DNA of 64,000 nt from Liolophura sinensis (taxonomy: Eukaryota; Mollusca; Polyplacophora; Chitonida; Chitonidae). The stretch's first letter is position 1, and every line of letters begins with the position of its first letter. Position numbers and translations under genes: made by a program. The stretch covers positions 23,523,295 through 23,587,294 of the forward strand of contig NC_088298.1 in assembly GCF_032854445.1 (NCBI RefSeq), in the 5' to 3' direction. The notes below the pieces were generated by a model. The model saw nothing but the letters and a program-made list of their open reading frames with translations. It did not search any database and was not told where the DNA came from. Below, in pieces: positions 57,701-64,000 of the stretch.

Positions 57701-58007
57701 GGGATTATGAGGTCGGGAGCTTTCAGGGCTTGCAGATTTAGGGACAGTGCTGTGAAGCCAAATGTTAACATGTAAGTAAATGGAAAATTAACTGTGGATT
57801 GTGGCCATATTATCCAGTTAGCGCCCAAACACTGTTCAGTTACAAATGACGTTCTCAAAGGGCGGTTACTCTACTGTCACGATATTGTAGCACGAAATCG
57901 TACTGCAAACTGATGAAACTGTTAATAAACTCAGCAACAACATGCAGGAAACATTCAAAATGAGAGCTCAGATTTCGGTAAGTTAGGAAAGAGAAAGGGA
58001 AACAAAC
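54727..58007 (-). other. 3.3 kb intron with a tandem repeat
   Basis: AT-rich intron with a decayed ~76-bp tandem repeat at 55725-56280. Plus-strand ORFs such as 56858-57133 have no recognisable domain. A read-through of VWA module 3 reaches a stop at 57955, a possible alternative end. Confidence 0.5.
55725..56280 (+). repeat. ~76-bp tandem repeat, about seven decayed units
   Basis: Units share GATTAAACTT, GAACACACTAAAAGAAGGCT, TCTCAAACAGGTTAAAGTA and CATAGTGTGTATTAGAATGA. Divergence is considerable and some units have deletions. Confidence 0.82.
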
Positions 58008-58574
58008 CCGTGCAAAAGTAGTAAGATAAAACATCTGTTGCATCGTCGAGCAAGTCAAAATTCTCCACGAGGATGCGGTGGTTAGACAAAGGTTGGCTGC
58101 TAATGGCATTTATCTCCCTTAGGTTTGGCAAATCCACGCCCACCGTGAACACTTTGATGCCGTCCTCTTTGGCGGCGCTTGCTTGAGGAATCGTCCGATG
58201 AGGATTGACATCCGACAAGGCATTAGTCACCACGATCAACACATTGGGAACGTCCAATCGATCTCCGTTCTTCTTCCTGAACATGGTCCGCCGAGCGCGC
58301 AGGATGCCGTCCGCGGTGTTTGTGCCTCCTTTTGGAAGGCGCGTTCTGCGGATAGCTTTGATAATCGTTCTCTTTGAGTGGTACTGTCCCAGAAAGAATT
58401 CAACATTGGCTCGAGTGTTGTATGTTAGCAGGCCGATCCGAACTAGTCCACTGTTGATGTCTAAGGTTTTCACAACGTGTATCACAAAGTGCAGCATGCG
58501 CTTAAAGTCTTTGTGTGTCAAGCTCGACGTAGACGGGAGAAGAAACACAATGTCAAATGCAATTCCAAGGCAAA
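58008..58574 (-). CDS. VWA module 3 exon, degenerate MIDAS
   Basis: A 567-nt phase 1-1 exon reads (I)CLGIAFDIVFLLPSTSSLT, VRIGLLTYNTRANVEFFL, KGGTNTADGILRARRTMF, VPNVLIVVTNALSDVNPH, VFTVGVDLPNLREINAISS and ends LSYYFCT. It keeps opening and closing Cys, but DxSxS is PSTSS and TDG is TNA, so the metal site is probably lost. The donor G|GTTTGT is weak; reading on would add GLFPFLFPNLPKSELSF and a stop at 57955. The acceptor is gtttttcaccag. Confidence 0.9.
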
Positions 58575-59757
58575 CTGGTGAAAAACAAAACAAAACAAAC
58601 ATGCAAGGGCCGTCATGCAAGCGAGAGTAAACATTCAGGGTAAGTATATTGGCGACGTGGCGTTAAGATCAGCCGTCCATTCATATATTCAGTGTAGGTC
58701 AATGAAGATAACTATTACATGACAAAGGGAGGTAAATGTGAATGAAAGTGTTTGGGGTGGAGGTGTGAAGATGGCGCACGTGCTGTAGTAAGGAAATAAG
58801 TGACACGAGTGTTGATCTCAAGCATCCTCTTTTGGCTAAATATATCCAGGCATAAAAATCATGTCTAAATTGACCTTCAGATGTAAACGTTTAGCTACGT
58901 TGTTTGTCAGCATGCATCCCTTTACATGAAAATACCATGGATTGTTGTATTGTATAATGTTTAGCTGATTTTAACAACAACAAGTTATTTAACTACATAT
59001 ATGCTATACAAAAGAGAGAGAAAACATTCATTTGTCTTTGATTTTCTCTCAGTTGTCATGGACAGCTCTTTAAATACTACGAAAAGAGCCGCTTTAATTT
59101 AGCATGGCAAATAATATAGTGAACGTCGTGTTTAATTAATACCTTTGCGTGGAATATGCAAAAAAAAATCAAGAATGGCATCCATTCCATTGTCGTGCTC
59201 ATAAAATATCTAACCAACTTGTGAAATTACCGTTTTTACAGCAAAAACAGGGTAATGATTGACATTTGAGCATCCACGGATACTTCCAGCATTAGACACA
59301 ATTCCCACGATGTTCGACCATCTAGTATATGTTGTACAAGCTATGTGAATTGATTGTATGTGAATTTGGTATAAAACTTCAGTTAGATGCTTCACCCTGT
59401 ATCAAACACTTGTGTTACTAGTAAGTGATTTTTATGACAAACTGACACATTTATGATTTTCAAGTGAAATATCTACTTTTCGCTAATGATCAGTTATTTC
59501 ATTTATGTGTCGTGGACAAGCATTTTACAATGCGAAACCCTACCCGCTTTTCACAAATCAGGTCTGGAGCTGTGTTTAAATTCCGTTTTTTTGTAAAACT
59601 GCGTCACAGTTTATTTGTAGATTTCTGGTATGAAACTGAGGAACATAAGGAAATGCTCTGTTTTGTATCATTTGAGGACTAAATGTGTATTGCCAGTTAC
59701 AATTATCTGTTGAAGACTATGGCCTAGACGTCGCTAGAACTCTTCAAGCTTACTCAC
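58575..59757 (-). other. Intron, nothing recognised
   Basis: A 1.2 kb AT-rich intron. Small ORFs show no domain, and no dispersed element was recognised. Confidence 0.5.
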
Positions 59758-59796
59758 TCTGTGTTGTGGGCTCAGGAGTTTTCGGTTTGTTAGGTT
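59758..59796 (-). CDS. Linker exon (39 nt), Pro/Lys/Thr
   Basis: Phase 1-1 exon PNKPKTPEPTTQ with acceptor ctttttttcccag and donor A|GTGAGT. C|AA makes Gln after VWA 2, and A|TT makes Ile before the Cys of VWA 3. Confidence 0.85.
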
Positions 59797-60367
59797 CTGG
59801 GAAAAAAAGACAAAGAAAAAAAGATTGAAACGATGTAGTAAAGATACCTGCTGAATGTATGAAACTTGCTTTCAATACATGCCACCTACCTATTTGAGCA
59901 GTTAGAATAATAGCTACATGGGCGAAAAAGTCCACGACGGAAGACAATCATCATATCTTTGTTGAAAATAAACGTAACGTTCCAAAAACTGGAACTTGAT
60001 CTGTTACTTGTTTCGGTAAAGGCTTGTACCAAGTCCCATTTAAGAAAAACCAACATTTGAAAAATAGTCTGGAGGACTGTCAAAAACTCGAAGGAGGAAA
60101 ATGTAGCAATAAATTTGAAAATGGACGAAATAGACCCAAACTCGACGCTGATCTGTAAATCATTTTGGTGAAGACTTGTGTCAGGTTTCACTTTAATGCG
60201 ACGAACATTTTTGAACAATGATTCGTAATGGACTGATGGACTGACGCATGCTCTAACCTATTTAATATATTTCTAAATGTTGTCCAGAATAATTTTATTT
60301 GTTTAGCTCAAGAGGTTTCTGCTTCCCAATTTCTTTCACGGAAGAAAACAGATTTCTAAATACTTAC
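59797..60367 (-). other. Intron, nothing recognised
   Basis: 571-bp intron. A pair of partly repeated phrases, TGGTGAAGACTTGTGTCAGG and TCGGTAAAGGCTTGTACCAA, hints at a decayed duplication. Confidence 0.4.
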
Positions 60368-60934
60368 GAGAACAAATGGACGAGTAGAGCTGCCAGCCAA
60401 TGTCTTGAAGTGCTTCGAAGTCTTCGACATTGAATCTGTATTCATCTAATGGTCGATTGGCAATGCCGTCCAACTCTCTGGTATCTTGGATGCCAATACC
60501 GATAGCGAACATAGTGATACCAGCATCTCTAGCGAGTTTACCCTCCGGAATGGTACGTCGGGAGTTGATGTTGGATACGCCGTCGGTCATCACAACGGCA
60601 ATGTTGTCGACGTTGGGCCGATCCCCACGGGCTGTGCTGAACAACTCGGTTCTCATGGCTTTCAGAGCGTCAGCGGTGTTGGTACTGCCGTAGTTGTAAG
60701 GAACATTGCCGATGGCGTTAATGATGGCGGATTTGGAGTTATATTCGTCCAAGTAGAACTGAGTGTACACCTCAGTACTGTAGGTCAGCAAAGCAACGCG
60801 GACGTTCCCGTTGTCGATGTCGGCGGGTTTCATTAAGTCTTGCACGAAGGCCAACTGAAGCTGGAAGTTCAACTCGGTCACGCTGGTAGAAGCGTCCAAC
60901 ACAATGACAATGTCAGCCTTAGCTCCAACACACG
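60368..60934 (-). CDS. VWA module 2 exon, intact MIDAS
   Basis: A 567-nt phase 1-1 exon reads (A)CVGAKADIVIVLDASTSVT, VRVALLTYSTEVYTQFYL, NYGSTNTADALKAMRTEL, FSTARGDRPNVDNIAVVM, TDGVSNINSRRTIPEG, ITMFAIGIGIQDTRELDG, YRFNVEDFEALQDIGWQL and ends SSICS. Residues DASTS, Thr and TDG Asp are all present, with opening and closing Cys. An RGD tripeptide precedes the conserved GDRP turn. The acceptor is tttcattccacag and the donor C|GTAAGT. Confidence 0.96.
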
Positions 60935-62499
60935 CTGTGGAATGAAAAAACCAGCTGAAGATATACATTTTAAAACTACTTGAAGGTATGTATGAATGGA
61001 TGCTTGGGTTTTTACGTCGTACTTAACTATTTTTACGTCATACCAGTCATTAGGTGTTTCTACATATTCTGTGTCTTCTCCTCGCTGCAAAAGTGCTGCC
61101 GCAACTCAAATATCATGCTGAAGACACCAGACATGACACCCCACCCAATCACATCATACTGACACCGGGTCAATCAGTTCTGTTTCCATGCTCTAATCTC
61201 TCACTACTGAGCGTGAAAAGAGGCAGAAGCAAGTACTTATTTTAAAAGTCTTAGGCATAAACCAAAGCGGGTTTGATCTCAGCTTTCCCGGCTTCGAGAA
61301 GGACGCTGTAACCGACGCGGTCGCGATTTGAAGGTAAGAGTGTAAAACACATTTAACTTATAAACCACTTGAATGTGTCTGACACTGTCTTTTCCTTTAT
61401 ATGCGAATCGTTTAAATGTGTCCTTGGTTTCCTATATAGGGTTTTCCCTTTATATGCGAACCGTTTAAATCTGTCGGTGGTTTCTTATATAGTGTTTTTC
61501 CTTTCGTGTTCTACTAAATAATGTTTCCGAACTGATGTTTTCATAAGTCACGGTAACATTTCAAAGGCAGCCATTGACTAAATACAGAACCTGGAAACTT
61601 GACACCATATTATTTACGTTCTTACGGTATTTCACAGAAATGAACTGGACAAAACAGATGCATTGCATGTCATTACTGGCGCCTAGCCATTCGTAGTGTT
61701 TTGACCATTATTGTCGCGTGAAAATTGAAATTATTGGTTTATGACCCTTAGTGTGTAATCATCAATGGAACGAGAGCATTACTACTACTTGACCATTGTT
61801 TGTTCATGAATATTACTATATCGCGCATATTCATTATTGATATATGGACATTATTGCTATTTAGACACTATCGGTATATAGACATTATTGGTATATGGAA
61901 ATTATTGGTATACAGACGTTATCGGTATATCGACATTATTGGTATATGGACACTATTGGTATAAAGACGTTATCGGTATATCGATATTATTGGTATATGG
62001 ACACTATTGGTATATAGACTTTATTGCTCTGTAGGCCTTATCGGTATATGGACATTATTGGTGTATAGACGTTATCGGTATATCGACATTATTGGTATAT
62101 GGACACTATTGGTATATAGACGTTATCGGCATATCAACATTATTGGTATATGGACACTATTGGCATATAGACATTATTGCTCTGTAGGCCTTATCGGTAT
62201 ATGGACATTATCGGCATATAGACATCATCGGTATATGGACATTTTCGGTATATGGGCACTATCGGTATATGGACACTATTGGTAGACAGACATTATTGGT
62301 ATATGGACACTATTAGTATATAGACATTATTGGTATATAGACATTATCGGTATATGGACATTATTGGTATATAGTCATTATTGGTATATAGACATTATCA
62401 GTATATGTGCACTATCGGTATATGGACATTATTGGTGCATGACCATTATTGGCGCATGACCATTACTGCTGCATGGATATCATTTGCTCTAAAACTTAC
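60935..62499 (-). other. Intron dominated by a 17-bp minisatellite
   Basis: A 1.6 kb intron. Besides the minisatellite it contains a degenerate family A fragment near 61000-61050 (GGTTTTTACGTCGTACTTAA) and a decayed tRNA-like stretch at about 61240-61330 (GCGGGTTTGATCTCAGCTTT). TTATATGCGAACCGTTTAAA occurs twice near 61395-61470. Confidence 0.55.
61840..62455 (+). repeat. 17-bp minisatellite, about 35 units
   Basis: The unit GGTATATGGACATTATT varies at a few sites (GACGTTATC, GACACTATT), repeating for about 600 bp. A higher-order pattern with a CTCTGTAGGCCTTATC unit appears twice (about 62026 and 62182). Confidence 0.92.
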
Positions 62500-62568
62500 C
62501 TATGGGCTGAACAAAGGCTGACGTGGGAGGAGGCGTGGGTAATGTTGTTGTTGCTACGGTGGTTTGCT
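62500..62568 (-). CDS. Linker exon (69 nt), Thr/Pro-rich
   Basis: Phase 1-1 exon starting QTTVATTTLPTPPPT and ending SAFVQPI. The acceptor is ggtgtttttcag and the donor G|GTAAGT. G|AG makes Glu after VWA 1; G|CG makes Ala before the Cys of VWA 2. Confidence 0.87.
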
Positions 62569-62644
62569 CTGAAAAACACCCATTTTCATTGAGATCCATT
62601 GTCTGAAGATTTACTAATTTAGATTATGTTTTATATACAAAATA

Positions 62645-62790
62645 CTACAGTATAGCGAGTAAAATCTGATCAGTACGCATGTAACCGATGGAATGCAGCC
62701 TCTTAGTTTAGCTCAGTTAAGGTTTTACTGTAACTATTCACTTAGACACCTTAATAATAGAATCTCCGACAGATCCCTAGCACCTGGCTT
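62645..62790 (+). repeat. Dispersed repeat, family B, partial
   Basis: ACGCATGTAACCGATGGAAT, GTTTAGCTCAGTTAAGGTTT and TACTGTAACTATTCA match the left part of family B. Confidence 0.55.
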
Positions 62791-63012
62791 TAGCGAAAAT
62801 CAGGTAGAAAGATTCAGCATTGAAACGAATTGTAACACTGACATTTGTTGATTGTTATGCAGAAAGTAAAAAGAGAATAAAGAGGCAGAAAATACCCTCT
62901 GGACATATCATACAAATAAGGCATAATGCAGGTGTTCTTGTTATTAATGTAACTAATCCAGAAGAAGAGCAACGATTTCATTTGGAAACCCATAATCCCG
63001 AAGAATACTTAC

Positions 63013-63579
63013 CGCTGCAAATAGAGGCATACAGTTGTCTGTCAATATCCTGCAGCGCAGCGAAATCCTCCACATTAAATCTGTACTCATCAAGAGGTTT
63101 GCTGGCAATACCGTCCAACTCTCGGGTGTCCGTGAGTCCGATACCAATAGCGAATATCGTGATGCCTTCCCGTCTGGCCTGTTCCGCTTCCGGTATGGTC
63201 CGCTGGGAATTGATGTTGGAGATACCGTCTGTCATGATCACAGCGATGTCCATCACGCCCGGACGATCGCCGTTCCGTTGGCTAAACATCTCAGTCCTCA
63301 TCGTTTCCAGACCGCCTGCAGTGTTCGTACTACCGTAGTTGTATGGAACGCTGCTAATGGCATTAATAATGTCGGCCTTGGAGCGGTAGGTATTCAGTTG
63401 GAACTGAACGTACACCTCAGTGCTGTAGGTCAACAAACCAACTCGTACGTTGCCGTTGTCGATGTCGGCAGGCTTGATCAAGTCCTGGATGAAGGCCAAC
63501 TGAAGCTGGAAGTTGAACTCGGTGACACTGGTGGATGCGTCCAGCACCACGACAATGTCGGCCTTCGCACCGATGCAAG
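63013..63579 (-). CDS. VWA module 1 exon, intact MIDAS
   Basis: First exon in transcript order within the window. A 567-nt phase 1-1 exon reads (A)CIGAKADIVVVLDASTSVT, VRVGLLTYSTEVYVQFQL, NYGSTNTAGGLETMRTEM, FSQRNGDRPGVMDIAVIM, TDGISNINSQRTIPEA, ITIFAIGIGLTDTRELDG, YRFNVEDFAALQDIDRQL and ends ASICS. MIDAS residues DASTS (about 14-18), Thr (about 85) and Asp (about 118) are complete, with framing Cys. Very similar to module 2. The incoming phase shows that more exons lie to the right. The acceptor is tctctcatccag and the donor G|GTAAGT. Confidence 0.96.
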
Positions 63580-64000
63580 CTGGATGAGAGAGACCAAAGT
63601 TACTGATTCATGAAGCACAGCCAAAAGATACAAAAAGACAAAAAGAAAAGGAAGGAATGGCATCAACCGAAATATGTATCCTGCAGCTTTTGCACATGAA
63701 TATTTGACGGTACGATGGTGGTTAGGTTTGTGTTCGGAGGAAATCGAAACTCGAGATTGTTCGAAAGAAACCACAGCACCTTATATGATGCATGGTAAAT
63801 GTCCTGACTTAAGCCCGTTACCGTACCTCTGGTACTTGGATTAAAAACGCTAAAACATTGATGACTGTTTTCATATGGGTAAGTGCCATGTGTTTAGGTA
63901 TAGAAAAAAATCATCACTTGCTCTGTTTCTTGGATATACACTTTGTGTTTTTATTGATTAATTGATTGATTGATAGATTGATTTATATGTGTTAAGGTGT
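63580..64000 (-). other. Upstream intron, partial
   Basis: Intron sequence reaching the right edge. It has a GATTGATTGATTGATAGATT simple repeat at about 63955-63984. No exon is recognised. Confidence 0.5.

Larger units (their letters stand above)
1..63579 (-). other. Giant modular VWA/EGF gene (partial at both ends)
   Basis: About 59 exons can be chained on the minus strand, with GT donors and AG acceptors and phase-1 borders throughout except one phase-2 border inside a split VWA. The junction codons make sensible residues: A|GC gives Ser before KNGRD, and G|AT gives Asp before EGF modules. The product would be about 4,400 residues here: 20 VWA, 4 EGF-like, many Thr/Pro linkers and a Gly-rich tail. 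VWA/EGF chains of this sort are typical of secreted matrix proteins such as matrilins, collagen VI-like chains and molluscan shell or adhesive proteins. Function here is inferred. Splitting into two genes, for example near 58 kb, is not excluded because no transcript evidence is available. Confidence 0.8.

Noticed and set aside
57955-58007. Read-through C-terminus of VWA module 3 as a gene end
   Set aside because: No polyadenylation signal is seen just beyond it, and phase-1 splicing into the linker at 54,726 gives a sensible product. Kept only as an alternative.

Overview
The window looks like animal DNA. It holds AT-rich introns bounded by canonical GT/AG signals, metazoan extracellular modules (VWA and EGF-like), and many copies of a short interspersed element with a (TTTA)n end. 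That element resembles repeats I associate with molluscs and related lophotrochozoans, so I infer a lophotrochozoan, probably a mollusc. The species cannot be settled from sequence alone.

Everything I can support as coding lies on the minus strand and fits one very large gene transcribed from right to left and open at both window edges. I placed about 59 exons: 24 exons encoding 20 VWA (von Willebrand factor type A) modules, 4 EGF-like exons and 31 short linker exons of 18-84 nt. Together they encode about 4,400 residues. Every exon border except one is in phase 1, so split codons join in frame from 63,579 down to the last module, where frame problems appear.

Layout in transcript order: (i) 63.6-58.0 kb, three VWA modules with terminal cysteines and Thr/Pro linkers. 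The first two have complete metal-ion-dependent adhesion site (MIDAS) residues. (ii) 58-47.5 kb, about 10 kb carrying only four tiny linker exons. (iii) 47.5-38.8 kb, one VWA plus five near-identical copies of a ~1.5 kb unit (VWA plus two linkers), a recent tandem amplification. (iv) 36.7-17.1 kb, six VWA modules joined by Thr-rich linkers, with a decayed VWA remnant at about 32.5-32.7 kb. (v) 15.2-1 kb, alternating VWA and EGF modules, with three of the five VWAs split by internal introns, ending in a VWA fused to a Gly/Ser/Thr-rich repeat tail that runs off the left edge. VWA modules in (iii) and (iv) have lost the MIDAS aspartate in the TDG position, while intact MIDAS residues are found near both ends.

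The inferred product is a secreted, rod-like, multi-VWA matrix, adhesive or mucus protein with Thr/Pro hinges that may be O-glycosylated. No signal peptide, promoter, start codon, stop codon or polyadenylation site can be assigned inside the window. The two leftmost VWA modules carry apparent single-base frameshifts, which could be assembly errors or real decay. Introns hold several tandem repeats and at least two dispersed repeat families. I found no rRNA, tRNA or CRISPR array.
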